Shown piece by piece: positions 16,188 to 25,083 of a stretch of 32,316 nt of DNA. The translations under genes were made by a program, and so were the position numbers. The notes beneath the pieces were generated by a model that was not told where the DNA came from, searched no databases, and saw only the letters and a program-made list of their open reading frames with translations. Location: contig NZHD01000088.1 of NCBI GenBank assembly GCA_002691205.1, positions 1 to 32,316 on the forward strand. Reading direction: 5' to 3'. How positions within the stretch are numbered: the first letter of the stretch is position 1; the number at the start of each line of letters is the position of its first letter. The stretch is from Deltaproteobacteria bacterium. Its GTDB lineage: Bacteria; Myxococcota_A; UBA9160; UBA4427.

Positions 16188-16955
16188 ATGGAAAGTGATT
16201 TTAAAAACCTTCTCTGGGCCATGAAGATCGGGGCATTTATAAATATCTATCTGATCATTCACCTGCTCACTTTGCCTACGCCTGACCTGCATGTCGTAAT
16301 CCCGGCACTCATCCTATTAAGCGTCTCTGCATTCCGTTGCCTCTTCCCTAACCGCTATCTCAAAAACATCGTCTTCCACGATCATCCTCTCAGCTCAATT
16401 TTTCTCACTCGGCTGCTCGCCACATTTTCAGAGGTGGCTTATATCTACCAGTTCTCATATGTCATTCGTATCTTCAACACTGATCAGATCGTTTGGATCG
16501 ACTTTTTATCTTGGATCATGGTTGTTCAGGTCAGCGTCTCACAAGCCTTTGTCTGGAGTGCGATTCTTACAAAAAACCTCAGGCTCTACTTTTACGAGGA
16601 AATCGGCTGGTTTATCATATTTCTCGCCAACACAGGAGCTAGTCTTTTTCTGTACCTGCGCACCGAAACCTCAGAGGCTGCGACCATTCTGCTTCTCTTG
16701 AATCTTCTATTTGGAGTCGGCTATCTACCTTGGCAAATACTTCACCTGCGATCGCTCCGCACAGAGTCGCGAGAGGGCACGCCTGACACGACCCATTGGA
16801 AAACGGGACTCACTAACGCAATACGGCAAAGAACCCAATCTACGCAATCTTCTGACTGGGGCGGAACCATCGGGCTTACTTGGATGGTGGCTTACTGGGT
16901 AACCCTGATTCCCATTTGGGTACAGCAAGTCGCCATAATCGTTTCTAGTCGCTGA
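16188..16955 (+). CDS. Polytopic membrane protein, unknown family
   Basis: A 255-residue protein with six or seven hydrophobic segments in the first 190 residues, a polar serine/threonine-rich stretch at about 190-225, and a last membrane segment at the C-terminus. Start ATG 16188 is well supported by AAGGAG at 16175-16180 with a seven-base gap. I do not recognise the family and see no transport or catalytic motif; the aromatic residues and buried acidic residues (YFYEEIGW, IVWIDFLSW) are what stands out. It is paired with the 78-residue membrane protein upstream and is convergent with the QueC-like gene, 35 bases between stops. Confidence 0.7.
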   Translation: MESDFKNLLWAMKIGAFINIYLIIHLLTLPTPDLHVVIPALILLSVSAFRCLFPNRYLKNIVFHDHPLSSIFLTRLLATFSEVAYIYQFSYVIRIFNTDQIVWIDFLSWIMVVQVSVSQAFVWSAILTKNLRLYFYEEIGWFIIFLANTGASLFLYLRTETSEAATILLLLNLLFGVGYLPWQILHLRSLRTESREGTPDTTHWKTGLTNAIRQRTQSTQSSDWGGTIGLTWMVAYWVTLIPIWVQQVAIIVSSR

Positions 16956-16990
16956 TTTTCAATCTGGCTTTACCCTATGCAGACCTCTCC

Positions 16991-18151
16991 TCAAGGACTA
17001 GATTTAAATCTCAAGGTCATCAGAAGATCATCAAGCCTTCTTTTAGTTATATAAAATTGATAACGGTTCCTAAAGCGAATGAGCTCCGGGTGCCGTAACC
17101 CCTCTGCCCTGATCTTTTTAAACATGTATTCACAAGACTCAGGAGCGCTCCAGAACACTCTGTAAAGCAACCCTTGCTCTTTACATGCTTGCCAGTCGAT
17201 TCGAATACTATCTGGAACAGGTTTACCTTCAACCAGAAAGCAGAGAGCAGTCCTGAAACACTTCTCACATTTTCCACAATTTCGCGCTCGGTCATCAAAG
17301 TCATGGCAAATCAAAAGTCGATCAAGCACCTCTGGTTTGTCAGAAAGATAAAGAGCTTTCTCAGGGCGCGATGATGTAACGTCGTCACACTCGATCTCAA
17401 AATTCCCATGACCTAGCAGTGGGTCTGAAAACGGATGCGAGCCGTACGTGCCGCCGCCTTTGATAGAGACACTGCTCGAGAGCATTCCTCGAGAAAATTG
17501 AGCTTTGAACAGATGCAAAAAAGCAATCAGCCCACCGCCAATACTGTCGGGCATCGTATCATGATTGCTTTCTTCCCAATTTGATACGATGGGAATCACG
17601 GGGGTTTCCCTGCCCGCGAACTCTGCGACGCTCTCTTGCGCATTTTTGAGAGCCGATCGGTACCTAGGACTGTCATCAAGGCCATTCATAAACCCTCGCG
17701 CGTAGACACAAGCGCCGATCCTTCGACTTCGAGCCCCCGCGTCTCCACGAATATGTCGTTGTAAAGTCGTCTGAGCGTCCAAGCCTCCTGAAAACAAAAG
17801 GACAGTATCCGAGGTGGCCGGGACGTAATCTTCGAGTTCACTATCCACCGAAATGGTAAACGAGTGGCAACGACCTGGACGCCAAGACCGCCAAATGTCC
17901 ATATATCCGAGCAATGGTTCAAGAAGACTCGCGGAAATATCTCCATGCACATGCACATTTTCTCCTTCGAGCATGAGCGGGAAGATATGAGCAATTAAAA
18001 ATGGATCTGCACGAGGAGTCACCCAGCTACGATACTCTTCTGGTACATCAAACCAGAGCATCTGGGAACCTGAACGTGGGGACTCTATGACACTGGAATA
18101 TCGATAATATTCGCCGAGTCTTTTCGGTTCTTCTGGAAAAATATTTATCAC
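16991..18151 (-). CDS. QueC-like PP-loop protein with zinc-type cysteine cluster
   Basis: A 386-residue protein. Residues 121-130 read SGGLDAQTTL, the PP-loop ATP-pyrophosphatase motif of the QueC/GuaA/TtcA superfamily with alanine in place of the usual serine after aspartate. Near the C-terminus C282, C292, C295 and C298 give C-x9-C-x2-C-x2-C, close to the zinc site of QueC (7-cyano-7-deazaguanine synthase). An N-terminal region of about 115 residues has no counterpart in QueC. The enzyme likely activates a carboxylate or amide by adenylation; the substrate is unknown. No QueD, QueE or FolE gene is nearby. GTG 18151 has AGAGAG about five bases upstream. Annotation as queC would overclaim. 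Confidence 0.75.
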   Translation of the reverse strand: MINIFPEEPKRLGEYYRYSSVIESPRSGSQMLWFDVPEEYRSWVTPRADPFLIAHIFPLMLEGENVHVHGDISASLLEPLLGYMDIWRSWRPGRCHSFTISVDSELEDYVPATSDTVLLFSGGLDAQTTLQRHIRGDAGARSRRIGACVYARGFMNGLDDSPRYRSALKNAQESVAEFAGRETPVIPIVSNWEESNHDTMPDSIGGGLIAFLHLFKAQFSRGMLSSSVSIKGGGTYGSHPFSDPLLGHGNFEIECDDVTSSRPEKALYLSDKPEVLDRLLICHDFDDRARNCGKCEKCFRTALCFLVEGKPVPDSIRIDWQACKEQGLLYRVFWSAPESCEYMFKKIRAEGLRHPELIRFRNRYQFYITKRRLDDLLMTLRFKSSP

Positions 18152-18480
18152 GATGACTCTCTCAAATTATCCACGCCTCTTTCCCATTGGGCCTTCCATT
18201 CAATCTTCTTGTTATATCAAATATAAACCTCAATAAGCCAGCTTTATGAAAGCTCTCTCCTCCAAGAGGGTAGGAGTTCATCTTGCCGTGGGACGGCTCT
18301 CAACTATTCGCCTTTGACCACAGACGGATACGGTCAAACCCAAGCATTCACTTTCGAATCTGTGAGACCTAATCATAGGGTTTCAGAAAAACAAGAGGTG
18401 ACCACTGAGCTATACAATAGGGAAGAACAATTTAACCCCTTTCATACTTCACTGAACCTCAAGGCAAGGACTAACTTCTT
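18152..18480 (+). promoter_or_regulatory. Structured intergenic region before the second permease
   Basis: This gene-free 329-base interval separates divergent genes. It holds three inverted repeats in 82 bases: CTCCTCC/GGAGGAG-like pairing at 18257-18276 (7 pairs, 2-nt bulge), GCCGT-GGG-ACGGC at 18285-18297, and TTTGACC (18313-18319) with GGTCAAA (18332-18338) separated by 12 bases. The last has the look of an operator for a dimeric regulator. A TACAAT at 18413-18418 could be a -10 box but I find no matching -35. An AAGGA precedes the TTG start at suitable distance. Confidence 0.35.
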
Positions 18481-19908
18481 TTGAGCAGAAGCAAAGCAAA
18501 CGAACAGCCTCGAGTCCTGGGCCTCCTCGGCCTCACCATGATCAACATCGTCGCAATAGCCAGCCTGCGTGACCTGCCTCAAATGGCCACGTACGGGGTG
18601 GGATCTATTTTTTTCTACGTCCTCGCCGCTCTCGTCTTTTTTATTCCCGTTTCTATTGTATCTGCCGAGTTGGCTACGGCTTGGCCTGAGCGGGGCGGGA
18701 TCTACGTCTGGGTAAGAGAAGCTTTCGGTGAAAAATGGGGGTTCATCGCCGTTTTTTTACAGTGGTTCCAAAACATCTGCTGGTTCCCAGTCATACTCAC
18801 ATTCGGAGCGGCCTCCCTCGCCTTTGCGATCTTGCCAGAGGGCGCACGGGACCTCTCCGAGAATAAATTCTATGTCGTCTCGGTCGTTCTCGTGACCTAC
18901 TGGGTCTCTGTGTTTCTCAACTTCCGGGGATTATCGGGATCATCGCTGATAAGCACAATTGGAACTTCAACCGGCGTTCTCATTCCCGGCCTCCTGCTGG
19001 TTGGCCTAGCGGGATTAGGCATTCTCCAAGGGGTCCCTTCAAATCTCATGGCCAATGGCGATCGATGGATACCAGAGATGACACAGTTCTCTAATGTCAC
19101 TTTCGCCGTGAGCGTCTGGCTTGCTTTTGCGGGAATGGAAATGACCGCCGCTCATGCAAGAGAAGTGCGATCACCCGAACGCATTTATCCTATCAGTATT
19201 TTGATCTCGGCCATAGTTATCCTGACCGTATTCATTCTCGGCGCCCTCTCGATCGCGACCGCATTAGCGCCGGGCGAATACAATCTACAGAGTGGAGTCA
19301 CAGAATCATTAAGATTAATGCTGGGCAGATATGGACTTGAGGAACTCAGCCGAGTCGTAGCATTTGGGATGGCTGTGGGTGTCTTTGGAAGTGTGAATGC
19401 CTGGATACTTGGACCTAGCAAGGGACTTCTCGCAGCGGCCGAAGACGGCGCTCTTCCCAAAAGTCTCAGAAAAGTTAATAGCAAGAGTGTGCCAACTCGA
19501 ATCCTTTTAATACAAGCACTCATTGTCTCCCTGCTGTGTGTCGCTTTCACACTCCAGCCGACAGTCGCAGCGGCATACTTCATGATCAGTGTCTTAACGA
19601 TTCAGATTTATCTCTGCATGTATTTCATCATGTTCATGGCCGCGTTACGGCTAAGACGTCTCCACCCAGAGAAAAGAGGCACTTTCCAAGTACCTGGAGG
19701 AAAAATAGGGCTAGTGGCCGTCTGTCTCACGGGAGGAAGCAGCGCCCTCTTTGCTATCGCGCTCGGATTTTTTCCCCCCGCTCAACTCAGAGAAACAGGA
19801 ATAGACCCAACCGCATTTGTTTCATTTCTCGCCATCGGATTAGTCGGCACTTTCTGCATACCTGTTCTGATCTCTCACTTTCACAAGAAACAGAAAACTA
19901 AAAATTAA
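18481..19908 (+). CDS. Second APC-superfamily permease, GadC-like
   Basis: A 475-residue polytopic membrane protein and paralogue of the permease at 269-1684. Shared blocks include VSAELATAWPERGGIYVWV, GPSKGLLAAAEDGALPK and the FAGMEMTAAHAREVRSPER segment where the first has IEASASNAASARNPRRDYP; both belong to the glutamate:GABA antiporter-like branch of APC. It likely exchanges amino acids or amines across the inner membrane. The start is TTG 18481, with AAGGA about ten bases upstream; no ATG or GTG fits as well without cutting the N-terminal cytoplasmic stretch. The fused MFS/spermidine-synthase-like gene begins 40-70 bases downstream on the same strand, so co-transcription is likely, and an inverted repeat lies about 150 bases upstream. 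Confidence 0.85.
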   Translation: MSRSKANEQPRVLGLLGLTMINIVAIASLRDLPQMATYGVGSIFFYVLAALVFFIPVSIVSAELATAWPERGGIYVWVREAFGEKWGFIAVFLQWFQNICWFPVILTFGAASLAFAILPEGARDLSENKFYVVSVVLVTYWVSVFLNFRGLSGSSLISTIGTSTGVLIPGLLLVGLAGLGILQGVPSNLMANGDRWIPEMTQFSNVTFAVSVWLAFAGMEMTAAHAREVRSPERIYPISILISAIVILTVFILGALSIATALAPGEYNLQSGVTESLRLMLGRYGLEELSRVVAFGMAVGVFGSVNAWILGPSKGLLAAAEDGALPKSLRKVNSKSVPTRILLIQALIVSLLCVAFTLQPTVAAAYFMISVLTIQIYLCMYFIMFMAALRLRRLHPEKRGTFQVPGGKIGLVAVCLTGGSSALFAIALGFFPPAQLRETGIDPTAFVSFLAIGLVGTFCIPVLISHFHKKQKTKN

Positions 19909-19948
19909 GCAGCCCCCTCTCCCCGCGATCTAAACCATCCTGTGAACT

Positions 19949-22225
19949 TTGCGCCCTCAGACGTTAGGCTTTCAAGACGTGACTCAGCCGAAAACAAAAA
20001 GAACTGCAGGCTCCATCAGCCCAACGGTCGATTTTAAATCTCGTCAATCCATATTTCCCACCGCACTCTTTGCCGCAGCAACTCTTAGTGCTGCCTTTCT
20101 CATTTTTCTAGTTCAGCCCATGGTCGGGAAACGACTACTGCCATGGTTTGGAGGAGGCCCAGGCGTTTGGAGTCTCTGCCTCATGTTTTATCAGTCCGCT
20201 TTATTTTTGGGCTACGCGTATGCGCACGGACTCATCCACTTTATTTCTGAAAAATGGCAATGGGTAATCCACGCTTTCATCGTAGGACTAACGCTTTGTC
20301 TTCTCCCCGTCCTGCCGGGCGAACTATGGCGACCGAACGCAACAGGCGATCCGAGCGGAGCTATTCTTCTCATGTTAATCGCCAACGTAGCCCTCCCCTT
20401 CATGGCTCTTGCTGCGACGGGGCCACTTCTCCAGGCCTGGTTCGCTCGAAGTCAACCCCACCGCTCTCCGTATCCGCTCTATGCGGTCTCAAACCTCGGA
20501 TCGATGTTGGCTGTCTTTGCGTTTCCAATCGCGATTGAATCTCGTTGGAATCTAGCCAGCACTTCAGACCTCTGGTCCTTGGGATTCGCGGGAACAGCAA
20601 TCATGATCGTGGCCTGCGGTCTGATTTCGCGCAAGAGTCACCAAGCGCCTCCCCCGTCAGGCAGATCTGCCCAAGCACACGCCCAGACGAAAACGGACCA
20701 GTTTCTACTCTGGCTCTTGCTGCCCGCATGTGCGGTGATCCTACTCATGTCTATAACCAATAAGCTTTGTCAAGAAATCGCAAGCCTCCCCTTTCTTTGG
20801 GTCCTGCCGCTAGGCCTCTACCTCCTAAGCTTTATTCTTTCTTTCAGCTCGGAACGTCTCTATTCTCGTTTTTTTTACATAGGACTTCCCCTTCTCACTT
20901 TCGCCCTTTTCTTTTTTTCCAGTAGCATTCCGTTTTTTCCGAGTCTGAATTTGACAACCAGCATCGAAAGAGTCTGGCTCACCATCAGCATCTACTCTCT
21001 CGTCCTCTTCGCCTTATGCATGATTCTCCATGGAGAACTGTACCGACTTCGACCCCCGGTAGATGAACTGACAAAGTTCTACCTAAGCGTCTCCGGCGGC
21101 GGAGCCCTCGGTGGCATATTTGTTGGACTCATTGCACCAAGAATTTTCTCGACCTTCTATGAAGTTTCCGTGGGTATCGGGCTAGCCATCGTTCTCACGG
21201 CCTACTGTCTCGGTCGAGATTCAAAGAGTAAGATTTATTTCCGCGGCCCGCGCTGGCGAATAGTCACAGTGAGCCTCGTTGCCGTCTTTCTTCTCGGACA
21301 AAACTGTGTACAGACTCTGAACGAATCCGATCACACAATACATAGAGAGAGAAACTTCTTCGGAGTGGTTCGAGTCAAAGAAGTGAAAGACGAGACCGGA
21401 GCAACCCAGTTTCGAACACTTCAGCACGGATCCACTCTTCATGGAAAACAGCTCACCAATCCATCAATCGCACGAAGACCTCTCAGCTATTATTCCCCTT
21501 TTACGGGAATTGGAATACTGCTTAATCCGAGAGAAACAACCAAAACTCTGCACATCGGAGTCGTAGGCCTCGGAGTGGGCACACTCTCCACCTATGGAGG
21601 TCAAAGCGATTCCTTCCGGTTTTACGAAATCGACCCCGCTGTCATTCGAATTGCCCAAGACGACGAGTACTTCACCTACCTCCGAGATAGTCCATCTGAA
21701 ATCAAGATCATCCCTGGCGATGCCAGGCTCAATCTCCAGATGGAACTCGACAGTAAATTGAATCAGGATTTTGACATCCTAGTCATCGATGCCTTCTCAA
21801 GCGACGCCATCCCACTGCACCTCATCACACGAGAAGCCTTTCAGCTTTTTCTGGATCATCTTAATCAAAGCGGGATACTGGCAGTCCATATCACCAGCCG
21901 ACACTTTGACCTCCTACCGATTATCATTCGAATCGGAGAGAGTCTGGGATTAGAGATGCTAAGCGTCCTCTACGACCCAGGCTCAGCAAGACAGGCCGGA
22001 CTAAAAACCCGATGGGTATTCCTCAGCCCGAACTCGGAGAAAATACAGTCACTCACTCAAAAAGTGAACCAACAGCAGCTAAGAATTTCTGCGGTCTCTG
22101 ATGCCTCAATCATCGTCTTTCAGCCAGATCCCGATGTGCCTCAAAACGCGCCGCTCTGGACCGATGATTACAGCAGCTTATTTGAACTGCTTGGACTCTC
22201 TTCGTCATCGAAACCGAGTCTATAA
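19949..22225 (+). CDS. Fused MFS-like / spermidine-synthase-like protein
   Basis: A protein of up to 758 residues. Residues about 30-460 carry many membrane helices, beginning FLIFLVQPMVGKRLLPWFGG, the hallmark of proteins annotated fused MFS/spermidine synthase. From about 530 a Rossmann methyltransferase-like domain follows: GVVGLGVGTLSTYG, FYEIDPAVI and VIDAFSSDAIPLHL, matching the spermidine synthase fold. The DAFSSD segment replaces the DSTD-type catalytic segment of true spermidine synthases, so aminopropyl transfer is uncertain. TTG 19949 or GTG 19979 may start; the evidence is equal. It follows the second permease closely. The pairing hints at polyamine or amine handling at the inner membrane, which is inference. 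Confidence 0.85.
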   Translation: MRPQTLGFQDVTQPKTKRTAGSISPTVDFKSRQSIFPTALFAAATLSAAFLIFLVQPMVGKRLLPWFGGGPGVWSLCLMFYQSALFLGYAYAHGLIHFISEKWQWVIHAFIVGLTLCLLPVLPGELWRPNATGDPSGAILLMLIANVALPFMALAATGPLLQAWFARSQPHRSPYPLYAVSNLGSMLAVFAFPIAIESRWNLASTSDLWSLGFAGTAIMIVACGLISRKSHQAPPPSGRSAQAHAQTKTDQFLLWLLLPACAVILLMSITNKLCQEIASLPFLWVLPLGLYLLSFILSFSSERLYSRFFYIGLPLLTFALFFFSSSIPFFPSLNLTTSIERVWLTISIYSLVLFALCMILHGELYRLRPPVDELTKFYLSVSGGGALGGIFVGLIAPRIFSTFYEVSVGIGLAIVLTAYCLGRDSKSKIYFRGPRWRIVTVSLVAVFLLGQNCVQTLNESDHTIHRERNFFGVVRVKEVKDETGATQFRTLQHGSTLHGKQLTNPSIARRPLSYYSPFTGIGILLNPRETTKTLHIGVVGLGVGTLSTYGGQSDSFRFYEIDPAVIRIAQDDEYFTYLRDSPSEIKIIPGDARLNLQMELDSKLNQDFDILVIDAFSSDAIPLHLITREAFQLFLDHLNQSGILAVHITSRHFDLLPIIIRIGESLGLEMLSVLYDPGSARQAGLKTRWVFLSPNSEKIQSLTQKVNQQQLRISAVSDASIIVFQPDPDVPQNAPLWTDDYSSLFELLGLSSSSKPSL

Positions 22226-22288
22226 GATTGACCCAGCGAAGTCTCTGCCAATTACTCGACAGCCCCCCGTGCAAGCAAGACCTTGCAA

Positions 22289-24085
22289 TCACACCCCGTA
22301 AACACGCTCTCCATGCACCCACGTCTCGAGCACTTCTATCTCATGAATTTTTCTCGGCTCCACTTCACGAGGGTCTGAGCCCAGGACAACCAAATCAGCA
22401 TATTTCCCAGACTCCAGACTTCCAATCTCATGATCAGAATGACATTGCCAAGCCGCGTCAAGCGTAGCGGCCCTGAGAGCTGCATCGACGGAAATACATT
22501 CCTCAGCAGAGAGCAACTCCTCCGACTTCCACATGGATCGCGTCACCGCATTCTCAATACAGCGAAGAGGTCCCATCTCCGTGACAGGATCATCCGAATG
22601 CAAAGTCCATCTAATTCCCGCGGCCTCACAAGATGCGGTTCGATCGAGTTTTGCTGACTTTTCAGCACCAAAAATATCATCAACAAAAGCCTTACCCCAG
22701 TAGTACACGTGACCAATCAGAAAACTTGGAGAAATACCGAGCTCAGCCATTTTTTTTATATGCTCATCATGCAAAATACTGCAATGTTCAATTCTCGAAC
22801 GTCGGCCACCCGGATCTAACCCAAGCGAAGCCGCTCGCGCATAAGCGGCTAAGGCGTGATCAATCGCAGCGTCCCCATTCGCGTGAATACAAACGGCCCA
22901 GCCCTGACGTAGTCTCTCCTCCACTGCTTTGTCCAGTTCATCGGGCTGAATGTAGGCTATCCCCTGTTCACTCGAGTGGAGAAACGGTTGACGTTGCAAT
23001 CCGGTTCGACCCTGATTTGAACCATCACTTACGATTTTCCAACCCGTCGCCCTGACCCATTCATCGCCCTGACCCCAGGCGATGTCCGTCTTATCCCATT
23101 CCGCCGCGAGTGTGTGACCCAAACTAAAGCGGAATCGCGCTGTCATTCGATTGCTCTTCCGCAACGCTTGATAGAGATCGAGCTCTCTTGGCCCCTGAAA
23201 AAGTCCCGTCCCTTGATCACAGAGCGTCGTAATCCCAACGCGATTCGCTCTTTTAAAAACCTCAAGACAACTCTCGGCTAAATTCTGATTGCGCATGCCA
23301 GGGTTATGACGGGCAACCATAGCCATAGCGGGACCCGCCTTAAGGACGCCATTCGGCTCTCCGTCCTCTCCTTTAACGATCTCTGAAGCAGGAGGCGAAA
23401 CGGTCTCTGCCGTAATTCCAGCGACTTCCAGTGCTCGGCTATTGCAATAAGCAAGATGAAGCGAAGCGTTATAAACGAGAACGGGATGCTCCGTGGTGAC
23501 ACGATCTAACATCACACGCGTCAGGACATCGGGACCGTCTTGCAGAGAGGGGTCGAATTGCCGACCTAAGACCCATTCTCCCACAGGGACTTCACGGGCC
23601 GTCTCTTTTAAATGTGAAAGCGCTTGGTCAATCGACGGGAATCGAAACGGCCCAATGTTCTCAAACGAATCCAACAAAGCAAGAGGCGGCAAATGCATGT
23701 GCGGCTCGATAAAGCCGGGCAATACGGTGCGGCCCTGAAAGTCAAACACTCTCGCATCGGCGGCTATCTCGGGCTTATCTCTTGACCATCCAATCCAGGC
23801 GATCCGACCATCCTGAATCCACAATGAATCCGCGTTGGGGCAAGACTCATCCATGGTCATAATTTTTGCATTCGTAATAAAGCTTGCCTCCGCCACCTTA
23901 GGCGGAGCCGACCTGAGTTCTGCTGCATGGTCTCGAAGATCAACCCCAGCAAGGCGCAAAGACTCGGAGAGAGCATTCGCACAGCAGGGACATGCAAACG
24001 GATCCAAACTATGACCATGAGGCACGAAGGCTTCAGTGCTCGTGCGAGAACCACCTGAAATTGATTCACTTGAGTCAAAGAACAT
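22289..24085 (-). CDS. YtcJ-like amidohydrolase with cysteine-rich N-terminal extension
   Basis: A 598-residue metal-dependent hydrolase of the amidohydrolase-3 (YtcJ/NfdA) family. After an N-terminal extension of about 68 residues containing CPCC at 32-35, the family pattern begins at ASFITNAKIMTMD. EPHMHL holds the metal ligands H129 and H131; HANGDAAIDHAL, RIEHCSILHDEHI and LHSDDPVTEMGP supply further metal and catalytic positions. Relatives hydrolyse N-substituted formamides, imides or similar C-N bonds; the substrate here is unknown. ATG 24085 is preferred to GTG 24115 because GGAGG lies six bases upstream. It is the last of five reverse-strand genes; 113 bases separate it from the enoyl-CoA hydratase homologue. 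Confidence 0.88.
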   Translation of the reverse strand: MFFDSSESISGGSRTSTEAFVPHGHSLDPFACPCCANALSESLRLAGVDLRDHAAELRSAPPKVAEASFITNAKIMTMDESCPNADSLWIQDGRIAWIGWSRDKPEIAADARVFDFQGRTVLPGFIEPHMHLPPLALLDSFENIGPFRFPSIDQALSHLKETAREVPVGEWVLGRQFDPSLQDGPDVLTRVMLDRVTTEHPVLVYNASLHLAYCNSRALEVAGITAETVSPPASEIVKGEDGEPNGVLKAGPAMAMVARHNPGMRNQNLAESCLEVFKRANRVGITTLCDQGTGLFQGPRELDLYQALRKSNRMTARFRFSLGHTLAAEWDKTDIAWGQGDEWVRATGWKIVSDGSNQGRTGLQRQPFLHSSEQGIAYIQPDELDKAVEERLRQGWAVCIHANGDAAIDHALAAYARAASLGLDPGGRRSRIEHCSILHDEHIKKMAELGISPSFLIGHVYYWGKAFVDDIFGAEKSAKLDRTASCEAAGIRWTLHSDDPVTEMGPLRCIENAVTRSMWKSEELLSAEECISVDAALRAATLDAAWQCHSDHEIGSLESGKYADLVVLGSDPREVEPRKIHEIEVLETWVHGERVYGV

Positions 24086-24198
24086 GAAGAACCTCCAGTC
24101 GTCACTCGCCAGCACTTGATGCGCTCAAGAATATACCTGAGCGGAGGATCGTCGTTATTAGCCCCTGTCAAAGAGTGATCAAAAGCATCGCAGCTAAT

Positions 24199-24966
24199 CT
24201 AAAAGTTGGATAAACGTTCGGATGTATCCGTAATCTCAAGATATTCAAGTTCAAGCTCCTTCTCAAGCCCTTCGTCCATCCCCATTCCAGCCTGTGCAAC
24301 ACCGTACAACTCTTTCATCGCTCCAACAGCTTCTGAACTATTTTCCGAAATTTGGGCCGCTCGCTTGGCTACCAATGCATCTAATTCCGTTTTATCTGCG
24401 ACGGCTCGATTTGCGACTCCTAATCGCTCGGCCTCATCCCCCAAGAATGTACGGGCTGTAAATGAAAGTTCCTTGGCCATACGAACTCCTACGGCTTGAG
24501 AAAGCGTCTGTCCCATTCCCCAGGTCGGCCTTAACCCAAACTTCGCATGAGTATCCCCAAACTTTGTATCAATGGTCGTAAAAATGAAGTCGCAATGTAA
24601 TGCGATTTCCAGCGCTCCTGTGAAGCAAGCTCCATGAACCTTGGCAATCACTGGACATCGCGATTCTCTAATCGCTAGATATGCCCGGCGTGCCGGCATA
24701 TCAAAAAGGTCACCGATCTTACCCCCAGCGGGCTCGATGCCCTGCAAGACCTTAAGATCAACTCCAGCTGAAAAAGATCGACCCGCGCCTTCTAAAACGA
24801 TCACAGAAGTAGCTTCATCGCGAGAGGCCAGTCGAACCAAGCGCTCAATTTCGTCGAGCATCTCTGGACGAAACGCATTTAAAGCCTTCGGCCGATTCAG
24901 ACGGATCGTAAGGACTTTATCGTTATTTTCAATCTCAAGAAATTCCGTCTTTGACTCATAATTCAT
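24199..24966 (-). CDS. Enoyl-CoA hydratase/isomerase family protein
   Basis: A 255-residue crotonase-fold protein. RSFSAGVDL forms the CoA/oxyanion region and ACFTGALEIALHCD carries E120, which aligns with Glu144 of rat enoyl-CoA hydratase. Exactly 20 residues later, where the hydratase has Glu164, this protein has H140 (FGDTHAKFG). So one of the two catalytic glutamates is missing, and classical hydration is doubtful; an isomerase, hydrolase or other crotonase reaction is possible. It acts on an acyl-CoA in the cytoplasm. ATG 24966 has GAGGAAG at good spacing. It lies in the reverse-strand run with nitroreductase, PhyH and GST. Confidence 0.88.
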   Translation of the reverse strand: MNYESKTEFLEIENNDKVLTIRLNRPKALNAFRPEMLDEIERLVRLASRDEATSVIVLEGAGRSFSAGVDLKVLQGIEPAGGKIGDLFDMPARRAYLAIRESRCPVIAKVHGACFTGALEIALHCDFIFTTIDTKFGDTHAKFGLRPTWGMGQTLSQAVGVRMAKELSFTARTFLGDEAERLGVANRAVADKTELDALVAKRAAQISENSSEAVGAMKELYGVAQAGMGMDEGLEKELELEYLEITDTSERLSNF

Positions 24967-25083
24967 TTTAGCTTCCTCTTAAAAGCACAAGAAAATTTTT
25001 CATTTTACAATTTGTCTCTCTCTAGAAACTCATTTTTTTGAAGTGTAGACTGGCTCTAGAGTGAGAAACAGAGGTGGGCCTCA

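Noticed and set aside
16991-18151. QueC-like gene as part of an anti-phage (Qat-type) system
   Set aside because: None of the other Qat components (ATPase, QatB, TatD-like nuclease) is adjacent; the neighbours are membrane proteins, a permease and a glycosyltransferase.
22271-22288. TGCAAG/CTTGCA hairpin between the convergent MFS-fusion and amidohydrolase genes
   Set aside because: A 6-bp stem without a T-run on either strand; placed where a terminator is expected but too weak to call.
25020-25061. CTCTAGA/TCTAGAG repeat after the nitroreductase gene
   Set aside because: Each half is itself almost palindromic (TCTAGA), the loop is 28 bases, and no clear terminator follows.
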